From: an uncultured Schlesneria sp.
Lineage (GTDB): Bacteria; Planctomycetota; Planctomycetia; Planctomycetales; Planctomycetaceae
Assembly (NCBI GenBank): GCA_903858935.1
Contig: CAIOKO010000064.1
Location: 28,794-92,793 of the forward strand
DNA: 64,000 nt
Direction of reading: 5' to 3'
The position numbers and the translations under genes are program-made. This document shows positions 1 through 9,031 of the stretch, piece after piece. The stretch's first letter is position 1; the number at the start of each line of letters is the position of its first letter. Under the pieces are notes generated by a model that did not search any database, was not told the origin of the DNA, and was given only the letters and a program-made list of their open reading frames with translations.

Positions 1-90
1 CAGTGATCGACATTGGACGATCTGTGCGCGCAAGTAGTGGTCGTTTATTTCATCCATCCTCTCAAGGCAAAGCAAAACCGAAGAGACTTT

Positions 91-215
91 GCCACAGATC
101 AACACCGAAGCACACGGATAAAAACAAAAGATGAAACCAGAGTCAAAGGACGTTTCAGGTATTTTCTCGCGATTTACATTTCTTTATCTGTGTGGTTCTG
201 CGTGTATCTGTGGCT
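91..215. repeat. Imperfect inverted repeat (CACAGAT/CACGGAT type)
   Basis: A left arm at 91-123 and a right arm at 183-215 are near reverse complements, about 32 bases each, separated by about 60 bases. Both contain the words CCACAGAT and CAGATAAA or CGGATAAA. A lone arm of the same family lies at 8919-8955. The element lies just beyond the 3' end of the GH38-like gene, which stops at 272. Apart from it, I see no convincing gene in bases 1-271. Confidence 0.75.
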
Positions 216-271
216 AAATTATTTGAATTTTATTCTCATTAGCCAAAAATCCAGAAACCGCCCGGTATTAC

Positions 272-3200
272 TTACTGTTCAACAAACCGAAGTTCGACGT
301 CGACGATTTCGTACGCGGTCATGTCAATCACAACGGCGTCACCTTCGATCAATAGCTCCGAAATCGTTTCGCCCCGAAAGTCCCGCTTGCGAGCAAACGT
401 CGGCTGACGGAAACAACGTAATTTGGTTTGCTTGGCCCGACCTTCTGTTTCAATCAGTCGAACAGCAAAGCCTGGATCATGTGGCACGGTGAAATGCTCA
501 GATTCCTCAAGGGGCGAGGGAACGGCTTTTGTATTCCGAGTCTCAATGATTCGTGTTACCTGGACTTGCCGGGAATCGACGTGGAAGAACCATCCCGTTA
601 AGCCTGCTTTGGGTGGCCCTTGTTCGGTGGGAATTACTGGCGCCGGTGTCGTCGCGTTCCACGCCGCTTCCAGCGGATAGGGAGCATCCACGGCGATTGT
701 AAATCGAAATCGTCGCTCGGGCTCTCCTGCCACGACTAACAACGAATCGACCATCCGCTCGCCCGTCTTTCGATGGAATGGTAAACCATGCGGCACGATG
801 GTCAGCCGTTCTTCTTCGGATGCGATTTCGATGTAATCAGATGTCTCGAATCGTTCGCCGCCGAAGGTTTGCGCCGAATGGTAAATACTGCGAGTCACTG
901 CCGCTGAGCTATCGTTCCAGGCAAACCGTGAGGCGAAGTAGTTGTTCCAGGGATCCCCGTCTGTTTGTTTAACGTCGGTCAGCTCGATCTCAATTTCCAG
1001 GATCGAACTGGCGCGCCAGACTCGAACGGTCTGACGAAACGAGGCCAGCTTCTCTGATTTGACCTGATCAATAATATCGCCGAACGTGACAACTTCACCG
1101 CAGGCAGTACCACTTCGGACGACCTCGTGGCCGCGACACTGCATCTCGGCGTATTGTGATTTGATCGTCTCGCCCGGTTCGCTTCCGACGGAAATTGTTC
1201 GTTCGCGAGGAAAGCGGAACGACAATTGTTGGCTCAACCGTTTTGTCCGCTGGTTATGAAAACGGATGTGAGCGATTCCTCCCGTTCGTTCGTTAATCGC
1301 AACCTCGAAATGATCGTTTCGCAGCAGCCAACCCTCAGCCAGCTGTTGCTTCGGAGCCGACGGCAAACTACCGGTCTCGTTCGCCGGAATCCACGCAAAT
1401 CCACTGCCAGGGATCTCGACGACGCAGGCAGTCCGATCGGGATGAGCTGCGTCAAACTCGACCGCTTTCACCGCTCCTGAGACTGCCGGAGGCGACTTCA
1501 GGCCGGGGAGCGGCACGATGACGCGCCGGGTGAACGATAACGGGTTCAAAATCAAAAAGCCCCGACCGTTACCTGCCGAATGCATGATGATTCGAGCCAG
1601 CTTCTGAGCCCCCGTTCGCTCGAATTCTTCGATCGAAGCAAGCAGTTCAGCCGGGACACCTTCCTGGTCGAGAGCCATCGCTTCCACTTGTGTCTCGATC
1701 GCATTGCCCACAGCCAAATCAATCGGCTTGGAATAGAGTGCATTCACCGTCGCATGACACCAGCTCGCCGCATCCAGTCGACGACGCAAGTTCGCGTGAT
1801 CTGTGTAGCGTCCGATCGGGCGCTTTTCGCGCCGGGCAACATGCTGGATCAGGAAAGGAGAAAAGTATTCATTTGGCTTGTAGACGCTGAGTTGGCCAGG
1901 AAGTTCCGTCTGCTCGAAAAAACGGTCGAGTGTGACGAATCGGCCCAGGCAGGGGGAGTACTTCTGGGACCGGCGCAAGTCGCCAAACCAGGGGGCTTCG
2001 ATTTCCGGCCAGCGAGCAAGAATCAATCCCGCCACCTGATCGTGATCCATTGATTCCGCCATTCGAGCCGGGAATCGCAAATAACTCGACGCTCCTTCGG
2101 CGGCAAGCGGAATCCGACTGAGAGCATCAATCAATGTTCCATCGACGCCGCGCCACCTGAGTTTTGTGTATTCCGCATCGGGATAGATCCCATCATCCAG
2201 GACAACATGTAACGCCGCCAGGAAGCCAAACTTCACCAGGATCTGAGGCAAAAGTGGGGTCAGACCGAATTTGCGACGGCCCCAGACGATCGGCGGTTTC
2301 CCGAGCAGTTGCTGCCACTGCTCGCGCCCCCGTTCAAAGTGATACAGCACACTTTCCAAGGGAAGCAACGGGATCGAAGTCTCACGATCTTCGCCCCCGA
2401 CAACGCTGATGCGGGCGGCCTGCCATGCATCGGTGAGTGCTGCGGCCAGACCAGGGGTCTGCTCGCAGATTGCCGCCAGATCCTCAGTCGAAACCAGCAG
2501 ACTCCAGGGAACGTTCTGCTGCGATTCGGCAAGCAAATGCTCGTGGCCGACATCGGGAACAGCCAGACAAAGATCCAGCAGATAGCAATCGACGGGATAA
2601 AACCGCTCGCGCGCTTCGAGCAACATCTCGAAGCAGGCACCCAGATGCGTCACCGCAGTTTCGCGATCATCAGCGAGTGCCGCTTTGGCCCCGGCCTGGG
2701 CTCGTTGAAAGAATCGTGAGTCGTCGATGTTGCCAAACTGACGCATCTTGCGGGTCAATAATTCAATCAACAACCAGCAAGTCCCCAGCGCCAGAAAATC
2801 AGCAACCAGCTCAGGGTCTGCCGATGCGTAATCTTCAGCCGCTTCGGCATGAGGTTCCACAGCCACTTCCGATGATCGCACTAATTCCTTGTGACTGACG
2901 GGGTCCCCCATTCCGTCGCCATACTCGGTTGTTTCCGAGGGATGGTCATGCTCGGTCGTCGTCTCTTCCAACGAGACATCGAGTGCCTTGAGCGCCGCAG
3001 CGATCATCTCTGCGCGATCTGATAGGCCAGAAACGACCGTCGCCCCGGCCCGCCGAGCATCCTCGGCCCAGGCATGTGGCAACCAGCCATCAGAAACCGT
3101 CGGGATGATGACCAACTGACCTCGTCGAGGAAGCGGAGGGTCGTCCGCCCGTCTCCACCTTGGTAGTTCGACTGACCAAGCCAGAAGCGCGGGATGATAA

Positions 3201-3310
3201 GCAACAGCAAACGAATTCAACAAACTGGCAGCAAAATCATCCGTTTGTTCCGTCGGAAAATCTTCCAGGCTGTGACAGGGAATCAGGATTTGAATGTCAG
3301 GAGCAATCAT
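272..3310 (-). CDS. Glycoside hydrolase family 38-like (alpha-mannosidase-related) protein
   Basis: About 1012 residues. The C-terminal part carries a beta-domain pattern seen in GH38 alpha-mannosidases, with a GFAVRLIETEG segment about 60 residues before the end, and the middle has a long helical and beta-sandwich region. The N-terminal catalytic half is divergent: I cannot place the usual metal-binding His/Asp cluster, so activity is uncertain. I chose the ATG at 3310 (protein begins MIAPDIQILIPCHS) because the 20 residues of the longer reading upstream look non-coding. No clear signal peptide is present, so a cytoplasmic location is likely. It lies downstream of a DUF1501 gene on the same strand, separated by about 330 bases holding a palindromic element. 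It may be an unrelated large planctomycete protein that only resembles GH38 at its C-terminus. Confidence 0.6.
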   Translation of the reverse strand: MIAPDIQILIPCHSLEDFPTEQTDDFAASLLNSFAVAYHPALLAWSVELPRWRRADDPPLPRRGQLVIIPTVSDGWLPHAWAEDARRAGATVVSGLSDRAEMIAAALKALDVSLEETTTEHDHPSETTEYGDGMGDPVSHKELVRSSEVAVEPHAEAAEDYASADPELVADFLALGTCWLLIELLTRKMRQFGNIDDSRFFQRAQAGAKAALADDRETAVTHLGACFEMLLEARERFYPVDCYLLDLCLAVPDVGHEHLLAESQQNVPWSLLVSTEDLAAICEQTPGLAAALTDAWQAARISVVGGEDRETSIPLLPLESVLYHFERGREQWQQLLGKPPIVWGRRKFGLTPLLPQILVKFGFLAALHVVLDDGIYPDAEYTKLRWRGVDGTLIDALSRIPLAAEGASSYLRFPARMAESMDHDQVAGLILARWPEIEAPWFGDLRRSQKYSPCLGRFVTLDRFFEQTELPGQLSVYKPNEYFSPFLIQHVARREKRPIGRYTDHANLRRRLDAASWCHATVNALYSKPIDLAVGNAIETQVEAMALDQEGVPAELLASIEEFERTGAQKLARIIMHSAGNGRGFLILNPLSFTRRVIVPLPGLKSPPAVSGAVKAVEFDAAHPDRTACVVEIPGSGFAWIPANETGSLPSAPKQQLAEGWLLRNDHFEVAINERTGGIAHIRFHNQRTKRLSQQLSFRFPRERTISVGSEPGETIKSQYAEMQCRGHEVVRSGTACGEVVTFGDIIDQVKSEKLASFRQTVRVWRASSILEIEIELTDVKQTDGDPWNNYFASRFAWNDSSAAVTRSIYHSAQTFGGERFETSDYIEIASEEERLTIVPHGLPFHRKTGERMVDSLLVVAGEPERRFRFTIAVDAPYPLEAAWNATTPAPVIPTEQGPPKAGLTGWFFHVDSRQVQVTRIIETRNTKAVPSPLEESEHFTVPHDPGFAVRLIETEGRAKQTKLRCFRQPTFARKRDFRGETISELLIEGDAVVIDMTAYEIVDVELRFVEQ

Positions 3311-3482
3311 CAACGTCAACTTGGCTCGTATTGGGCTGAATGTCAGGCAGACACAAGATGATATCGGCACCGATTCGGTTCAGGTAGCAACGTCAAAGCC
3401 GCGTGCCGGAATCGCAGATGAGGAGTCATCCAAAAAGGCTTCATAAGCCAACGGCGTTCGATATCAAATCCGCCGAAGAAAA

Positions 3483-3629
3483 CGAAACCCCACCCCCCCT
3501 GCGGGGGCGGTTGACGGGCCTTTGCACTAGGAATTTTCGTTGGAGTTTTCGCTGGATCGGATCGGCGAATTGCGACCAGCGCTGGTGCAAAGGACCGTTA
3601 ACCATCGCCGCAGGGGCGATGGAGTTTCG
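3483..3629. repeat. Imperfect inverted repeat element downstream of DUF1501 gene
   Basis: The left arm begins CGAAACCCCA and includes GCGGTTGACGGGCCTTTGCAC. The right arm contains GTGCAAAGGACCGTTAACC and ends GGGGCGATGGAGTTTCG. The two arms can pair over roughly 45 bases with mismatches. The element ends 12 bases from the stop of the minus-strand DUF1501 gene at 3641, so it lies in that gene's 3' region. It could act as a terminator or be a miniature mobile element. It takes up most of the 330-base gap between 3310 and 3641; I see nothing else there. Confidence 0.65.
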
Positions 3630-3640
3630 TAGATTCAAAC

Positions 3641-5041
3641 CTATCCGAGAATTTCATGGACAACGCGGCCGGCGACATCCGTCAATCGAAAGTCCCGCCC
3701 GGCATTGCGATAGGTCAGACGCTCGTGATCCAGTCCCAACTGGTGCAGAATCGTGGCGTGAAGGTCGTGCATGTGGACTTTATTGTGAATCGCCTGGCTG
3801 CCGAATTCATCTGTTTCACCGTAAGAAAAACCGGGGCGAACTCCTCCACCTGCCAGCCAGACGGTAAACCCGCCCGGATTGTGATCGCGTCCAGTCCCTG
3901 CCTTTTCGGAATAGGGCGTCCGACCAAACTCGCCACCCCACCAGACGATCGTATCTTCCAGCAGCCCACGCCGCTTGAGATCTGCCAGTAACCCGGCCAC
4001 TGGTCGATCGGTCGCTCGCGCGTGATCCGCATGCTTTGGAAGATTGGAATGCTGGTCCCAGGCGGGGTTAGCACTGTTGTCGCCGTACGTCACCTGGACG
4101 TAGCGAACACCCGCCTCACTTAACCGCCGGGCCATCAGACATTGTTTGCCGAAGTCATCCGTGGCCTTCTCACCGATACCGTAGAGCGCCTGCGTTTCCG
4201 AAGTTTCCTTCGAAAGATCCAGCGTATCCGGTGCGGCCGATTGAATGCGCCACGCGAGGTCATAACTTTCGGCGACCGCCTGCCATTCCATGTCGCGCGG
4301 CCGACCCTGCTGTTGAATCGCGTTCAAACGCGAAACCAGATCCAGTTCCGCACGACGGCTTCCTTCGGTATTGGAATCAGTCGACAGATTACGAAACCGA
4401 GCTTCGTTTGCCGGCTGCCCGGCACGACCAAGCAGCGTTCCCTGGTGGACCGATGGAAGGAACGCAGGACCGTAATTTCTTGGTCCTCCGTTGCCGCTGC
4501 TGGCACCGATCGACACAAACCCGGGGAGGTTTTCGTTCTCGCTACCAAGACCGTAATGAATCCAGGCCCCCATCGACGGACGCAGAGATGCCGTCGCACC
4601 ACAGTGCAGAAACAGCGTTGCTGGTCCGTGGGCGACCCCTTCCGTATGCATCGCATGCAGGAAGCAGAGATCATCGACGTGCTCAGCGATCTGCGGGAAG
4701 AGTTCCGATGCGGCGTGGCCACATTCCCCGTAGCGGCGGAATTTCCACGGTGACTTCATCACCCGCTGGGGTACACCGAGCTTGCCGGTATTGGCAAAAC
4801 TTCGAGCATCGTTGAACGGCAGCATCTGACCGTCCTGTTCATCCAACAGCGGCTTCTGATCGAAGCTGTCGACATGGCTGACCCCCCCCTGCATGAAGAG
4901 AAAGATCACCCGTTTCGCTCGCGGAAGGTGATGCAATGCCGCTTCGCGGCCCGACGCCAATCCCGCCAGCGCTAATGAGCCGAACCCGCACGCACCAAAT
5001 CGCAACAAATCTCGCCGAGTTCCCTGCAACATCTCAATCAT
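3641..5041 (-). CDS. DUF1501 domain protein, Tat-exported (first copy)
   Basis: 466 residues. The N-terminus has a twin-arginine motif (RRDLLRFG, residues 9-16) followed by a hydrophobic stretch, so Tat export is likely. The body is a DUF1501 protein, related to the alkaline-phosphatase/sulfatase fold, with the family segments AKRVIFLFMQGGVSHVDSFD near residue 42, RPSMGAWIHYGLG, QCLMARRLSEAGVRYVQV, GGEFGRTP and DLHATILHQLGLDH. The terminal pattern NAGRDFRLTDV is also standard. It follows a DUF1549/DUF1553 gene on the same strand, a pairing that is very common in planctomycetes. Their joint function is not established. The spacer to the upstream gene is 185 bases, against 74 in the second pair in this window, and it holds a 106-base palindromic element. 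Confidence 0.92.
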   Translation of the reverse strand: MIEMLQGTRRDLLRFGACGFGSLALAGLASGREAALHHLPRAKRVIFLFMQGGVSHVDSFDQKPLLDEQDGQMLPFNDARSFANTGKLGVPQRVMKSPWKFRRYGECGHAASELFPQIAEHVDDLCFLHAMHTEGVAHGPATLFLHCGATASLRPSMGAWIHYGLGSENENLPGFVSIGASSGNGGPRNYGPAFLPSVHQGTLLGRAGQPANEARFRNLSTDSNTEGSRRAELDLVSRLNAIQQQGRPRDMEWQAVAESYDLAWRIQSAAPDTLDLSKETSETQALYGIGEKATDDFGKQCLMARRLSEAGVRYVQVTYGDNSANPAWDQHSNLPKHADHARATDRPVAGLLADLKRRGLLEDTIVWWGGEFGRTPYSEKAGTGRDHNPGGFTVWLAGGGVRPGFSYGETDEFGSQAIHNKVHMHDLHATILHQLGLDHERLTYRNAGRDFRLTDVAGRVVHEILG

Positions 5042-5085
5042 GTTTGACTCTCAGACGTATTTCGCGTTTTTTAAACTTCTCTGAT

Positions 5086-5191
5086 GTGCCACTGCTTGAC
5101 TCTCCTCGGTCAAGCAGTGCTCTTCGCACCGACAATTTGACCATCAAACGGAAAAGACACGGCCTCTCCGAAGACTTCTAGGCAGTGGCAC
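5086..5191. repeat. Palindromic element, family A, copy 1
   Basis: 106 bases bounded by perfect 10-base terminal inverted repeats (GTGCCACTGC and GCAGTGGCAC). The left side forms an 11-base hairpin, CACTGCTTGAC with GTCAAGCAGTG, followed by GCTCTTC. Near the right end is CTCCGAAGACT. Related copies lie at 21135-21233 and 29195-29287. It sits 36 bases downstream of the minus-strand gene ending at 5227. I saw no target-site duplication. Confidence 0.85.
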
Positions 5192-5226
5192 AAATTCGTA
5201 ATTTCGAACTTTGAAGAATCTCTTGT

Positions 5227-8076
5227 TTACGGAACATAACGGAATTCTATCGAACAAATCAGCGCATGAGCGACTTCAGTCCATCTTTCGAGTTCTGATT
5301 TCTTGGATGTACTAACGACTTCCAGCAACAGATTTCTTTCCTCCGATGTGGAAGCACGTCCCAGCAGGCTTTGATACAGCCAGTTCAGACGTTCCTCATT
5401 ATCGGACAACTGAGCGTTCCCCAGCACTCGTTCGGCAATCTGTTTACTTTGTGTCTGGACCCAGGAATGGTTCATTAGAAATAATGACTGTGGCGCCACC
5501 GTGCTGACGTTACGAGCACCCGTCACGACGCTTGCGTCCGCCCCATCAAACACCTCCAGGAACTCAGGAGTCGCATTGCGGAATGCCGGCAGATAGACGG
5601 TTCGCAGCGGCAGTTCAACGGGGGCACCATAGTCCGTCTCTCGCGATGCGGGATAAGTCGATCCCCCAGGGCAGTCGTTCAATGCACCACTCACCATCAA
5701 CATCGTGTCACGCAGCGATTCGGCGGGCAAACGTCGTCGTGAACGCCAGCTCCACAATCGATGCTCGGGATCACGCGATTCCTGTTCACCCGGTTGCGAA
5801 GCAAGGCGGTAAGTCTGCGACAACACAATTCGCTTCACGAGCTTTTTGGTCGACCAGCCGTCATCGATGAACCGACGTGATAGCCAATCGAGTAATTCGG
5901 GATGAGTCGGCGGCTCGCCTGTCGTGCCGAAATTGTCTGGCGTCCGGACCAGACCCGCTCCGAATAGCCAATGCCAGACCCGATTGACGTATACGCGAGG
6001 AACCAGCGGCTGTTCGGTCGATGTCAACCAGCGTGCCAGCTCAAGTCGACCACTTGTTCCTTCAGGGATTGCCGGGACTTCGGAATGTGTCGCCACCTGC
6101 AAGAAACCTCGTGGAACGGTGGGACCCTGATTGCTGACCAGGCCACGAACATGGATGTAGGTGTCCGCAGGCTTCGCCGCTTCGGTCACGGATAAAACTG
6201 TAGGCCGCGCCGGACCCGACTTCTGTGTCTCTTTCAGTTCCTTTTCCAGTTCGGCAACAGACTTTTCCAATACCTTCTGCTCATCGCTCTTTTCAGTTGA
6301 AACCACCGGCGTCTGTTTCATGGCCGCCAGTTCTTCTTCCGTCAGAAACTGTACGGCATCGGCAATGACATGCCCATCGGCCCCTTCGTTCGTCACGATC
6401 ACAAAGAACTGTCCATTTGGTTCATGACGATAAGTCCCTAGAGACACAAAGTGACCGTCGAGTGGCGGTGCCAGCCGTTCATTCACCTTTACCGTCTTGT
6501 CGCCATCGGCACTCGAAATCTGGATCGAAACATTTGTTGCCCGGTTCATACCGGATGTGTAAGCGAATCGGACTTCATACTTGCCCGGCGGCAACTGCTT
6601 CGGTTGAAACGTCAGCGACTTGTTCCCTAACCCTTCGTGGTCGTCATGCACGTAGCCGTCACCGATATATGGCTTAACGCTTTGCGAAGCCTTCCACGTA
6701 CCGATGACCTGAGCCTCCTTGTCATCGATCACGCGGCCTGGCAGACTGGCCACGCTACTGACATTCGGTTGCGCCCCACCTGCTGTGTTGGCCAGCTTCG
6801 CCAACTTCTGCTTTCGATCCGCCAAATCCCTGGTCATTGAGGCAATGCGATTTTCACGTTCGGCATGAATCGCTGCTTCTTCGGGTCTTAATGGCAACGG
6901 GCGTGAGGTCCACATCGAGACGTTCGCATGCGCCAGCATCGGCGAACTTTTCAAAATCCCCGCCAGGGCGTAATAGTCCTTTGTCGGGATCGGATCGAAC
7001 TTATGATCGTGACAACGGGCACAGGTCACAGTCTGGGCAAGCAACCCTTTTCCGATCACATCCAACTGCTCGTCGACGACATCCATTTCGAGCGTCTTCT
7101 TGTCTTGCTCTTCCAGGTTGTGATTACCCAGGGCCAGGTAGCTTGTCGCCACAAGGCGCCGTTGCCGTTCGGCGAGCGTCCCATCGGGCAACAAGTCGCC
7201 TGCAATCTGCTCACGCAGAAATTCGTCATAAGGTCGATCTTCGTAGAACGAGTTAATCACATAGTCGCGATAGCGCCAGGCATCCTTAAGGACAAACCCG
7301 CGTAAAGTCAGCGATTCAGCGTATCGCGCAATATCCAGCCAATGTCGGCCCCAATGTTCGGCAAACGATTTGGAAGCGAGCAAGCGATCGACCAGTTCCA
7401 CGTACCGAGTCTCGCTCGGCTCACGACAATAATCGGCCAATTGTTCGGGAGTCGGCGGTAGCCCGGTCAAATCAAAATGGAGTCGCCGAACAAGTTCCTG
7501 AGGAGTCGCTTCGGACACCGGCGAAAGTCCCGCCGTCAGCATCTTGGCAAGCAGAAATCGGTCAAGATCGGCAGGTGTTCCAGGGGTGCGGATATTCGGA
7601 ACGGGATGATCCTGAATCGGGCGATAAGACCAATGTGATCGCCCCGCTTCCAGATCGATCCCTTTTCGAGGAACCGTAGCGTCACCTTCGCGCGGATCGA
7701 ACGCCCCCGACTGGACCCAGGTCTCAAGTACACGGATTGCGGCTTCAGGCAATTTTCCCTCGGGGGGCATCTGATAGCTGTCTTTGCCGTAGCGAACCGC
7801 CTTAATCAACAGGCTGGCATCAAGGTCCCCCGCGACAATCGCCGGACCACTGTCACCACCGGCTGTCCAACCAGCCCGGGAATCCAACCGCAATCCACCC
7901 TTAATCTTCGCCTCGCCACCATGACAGGACAGGCAATGGCGCGTCAGAATCGGCCGCACCTGACGTTCAAAGAATTCCCGCTGAGCTATCTGATCAGGTT
8001 CCTCGGCCGAAGCGACGACAGTCGCCACGGTCCAAGCCAGCAAAACAACGAAGAAATCTCGGCACGGCCCGTGCAT
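5227..8076 (-). CDS. PSCyt1 / DUF1549 / DUF1553 protein with golvesin-like domain
   Basis: 949 residues with an N-terminal signal peptide (about 1-24). A planctomycete cytochrome-c-like domain follows, with a haem motif CLSCH at residues 48-52 and a distal MPP segment that may supply a methionine ligand. DUF1549 runs from about 165 to 390, including FDLTGLPPTPEQ and a second Cys pair in CARCHDHKFDP. Residues about 445-575 look like a golvesin/CBM-like beta domain (IGTWKASQSVKPYIGDGY), followed by a short coiled coil at about 592-617. DUF1553 follows to the C-terminus (NRVWHWLFGAGLV, DNFGTTGEPPTHPELLDWL). It is likely periplasmic and haem-containing. It pairs with the DUF1501 gene downstream. 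The substrate is unknown; such pairs are often near sulfatase or polysaccharide genes. Confidence 0.93.
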   Translation of the reverse strand: MHGPCRDFFVVLLAWTVATVVASAEEPDQIAQREFFERQVRPILTRHCLSCHGGEAKIKGGLRLDSRAGWTAGGDSGPAIVAGDLDASLLIKAVRYGKDSYQMPPEGKLPEAAIRVLETWVQSGAFDPREGDATVPRKGIDLEAGRSHWSYRPIQDHPVPNIRTPGTPADLDRFLLAKMLTAGLSPVSEATPQELVRRLHFDLTGLPPTPEQLADYCREPSETRYVELVDRLLASKSFAEHWGRHWLDIARYAESLTLRGFVLKDAWRYRDYVINSFYEDRPYDEFLREQIAGDLLPDGTLAERQRRLVATSYLALGNHNLEEQDKKTLEMDVVDEQLDVIGKGLLAQTVTCARCHDHKFDPIPTKDYYALAGILKSSPMLAHANVSMWTSRPLPLRPEEAAIHAERENRIASMTRDLADRKQKLAKLANTAGGAQPNVSSVASLPGRVIDDKEAQVIGTWKASQSVKPYIGDGYVHDDHEGLGNKSLTFQPKQLPPGKYEVRFAYTSGMNRATNVSIQISSADGDKTVKVNERLAPPLDGHFVSLGTYRHEPNGQFFVIVTNEGADGHVIADAVQFLTEEELAAMKQTPVVSTEKSDEQKVLEKSVAELEKELKETQKSGPARPTVLSVTEAAKPADTYIHVRGLVSNQGPTVPRGFLQVATHSEVPAIPEGTSGRLELARWLTSTEQPLVPRVYVNRVWHWLFGAGLVRTPDNFGTTGEPPTHPELLDWLSRRFIDDGWSTKKLVKRIVLSQTYRLASQPGEQESRDPEHRLWSWRSRRRLPAESLRDTMLMVSGALNDCPGGSTYPASRETDYGAPVELPLRTVYLPAFRNATPEFLEVFDGADASVVTGARNVSTVAPQSLFLMNHSWVQTQSKQIAERVLGNAQLSDNEERLNWLYQSLLGRASTSEERNLLLEVVSTSKKSELERWTEVAHALICSIEFRYVP

Positions 8077-8419
8077 GAATTTGACCCGCTAAAACATCGA
8101 TTGCACTTGAATGTCTGAGAATACTCATCGTGTAAGCCCGAGGCAAGCAGTCTTCTCCAGCGTCCGCTTCCAACTGACGAATTGACTGACAATTCCGAAT
8201 ATTCAGGCAGATCGAAGGCGTTGTTACATCCTTTTCGCTCCGCCGAAAAGTGAGCCGAATTGCCTTTTGATCTTTTAGGGCTTTTCAGTTCCCGTCGAGT
8301 CTGCTTCTATTCGGCTTTCCTCTCGTCGGAGTGTTTGATTCGGACACAAGGATGCCGCGCGTTCGGGGACATGGGTAACACAGGAATGCGTTGGCAAAGC
8401 CTCGCAGGAGCCTGCAAAT
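8077..8419. other. Divergent intergenic region
   Basis: 343 bases between the minus-strand gene starting at 8076 and the plus-strand gene starting at 8420, so promoters for both directions should lie here. A small hairpin (CTTTTCG with CGAAAAG) is visible around 8232-8250. I see no gene, repeat-family member or clear promoter boxes. Confidence 0.5.
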
Positions 8420-8785
8420 ATGAAACGATTCTTGATTGTCTCTTGTCTGGTGATTCTGGTTCTTCCCGCGATTGTTGTTGTGGGCTTGTTCATGTGGGTG
8501 TTGATGGCAGGTGTTCCCGCCAGTGCGAGTGGGACGTTGAACTCAGGGCGTTCGATCCTGGTCAATTCCAACTCCGTGTACCTTGCACTGGGACTTGACG
8601 GAGACATCGCAACCATCAATACGGCGGGGAGGGAAATTGTTGTCAAACCGACGGAGTTGCTGGTTGACGGTGTGCACGTCGGTGATGTTGATTTGGCTGC
8701 TTCCAAGGTGGAAATCATCGTCAAACGAGGTTCGGTAGATTTCATTGCCGATGGAAATGCGGTTAAGAAGTCCAACTCTAAATAG
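8420..8785 (+). CDS. Small membrane-anchored protein of unknown function
   Basis: 121 residues. Residues 5-30 form one hydrophobic segment, either an uncleaved signal or a membrane anchor. About 90 residues outside the membrane follow, rich in beta-type patterns (SNSVYLALGLDGDIATIN, EIIVKRGSVDF) and ending in a Lys/Ser-rich tail. An AGGAG ribosome-binding site lies about 8 bases before the ATG, which supports this start and strand over the antisense frames. I do not recognise the family. It stands alone, divergent from the DUF1549/1553 gene. Confidence 0.65.
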   Translation: MKRFLIVSCLVILVLPAIVVVGLFMWVLMAGVPASASGTLNSGRSILVNSNSVYLALGLDGDIATINTAGREIVVKPTELLVDGVHVGDVDLAASKVEIIVKRGSVDFIADGNAVKKSNSK

Positions 8786-8918
8786 CTGCCATACCTCATT
8801 GATATCATTGCTGGCGCGGAGAGGGAATCGGATTTCGTCGTACAGGCTTCCAGCCTTCTCAAGATGACGTGGCGCACGATCTGAAGCCCATGCTGCGACT
8901 TTCAATTCAAGAGAATTC

Positions 8919-8955
8919 AGCCAGAGATGCACACGGAACCACTCAGATAAAGATA
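8919..8955. repeat. Single arm of the CACAGAT-type repeat
   Basis: About 35 bases matching the reverse complement of the right arm of the inverted repeat at 91-215 with few mismatches (shared words include AGCCA, GATGCACAC or GATACACGC, GAACCAC, and CAGATAAAGA). Only one arm is present. It lies between the small membrane protein gene and the toroid gene. Confidence 0.65.
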
Positions 8956-9031
8956 GAATAAAACACGAGAAGAATGCCGGGACGTTTATTTGAGCGTGTT
9001 ATTCACGTCGTTGATCGGATGGGGTCGCACC

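Noticed and set aside
13..492. 159-codon plus-strand frame at the window start
   Set aside because: It runs through the CACAGAT inverted repeat and antisense to the GH38-like gene; no family features.
8275..8877. 200-codon minus-strand frame over the small membrane protein
   Set aside because: The plus-strand frame at 8420-8785 has a ribosome-binding site and a clear membrane segment; the antisense frame has Ser/Thr/Arg-rich composition typical of a shadow.
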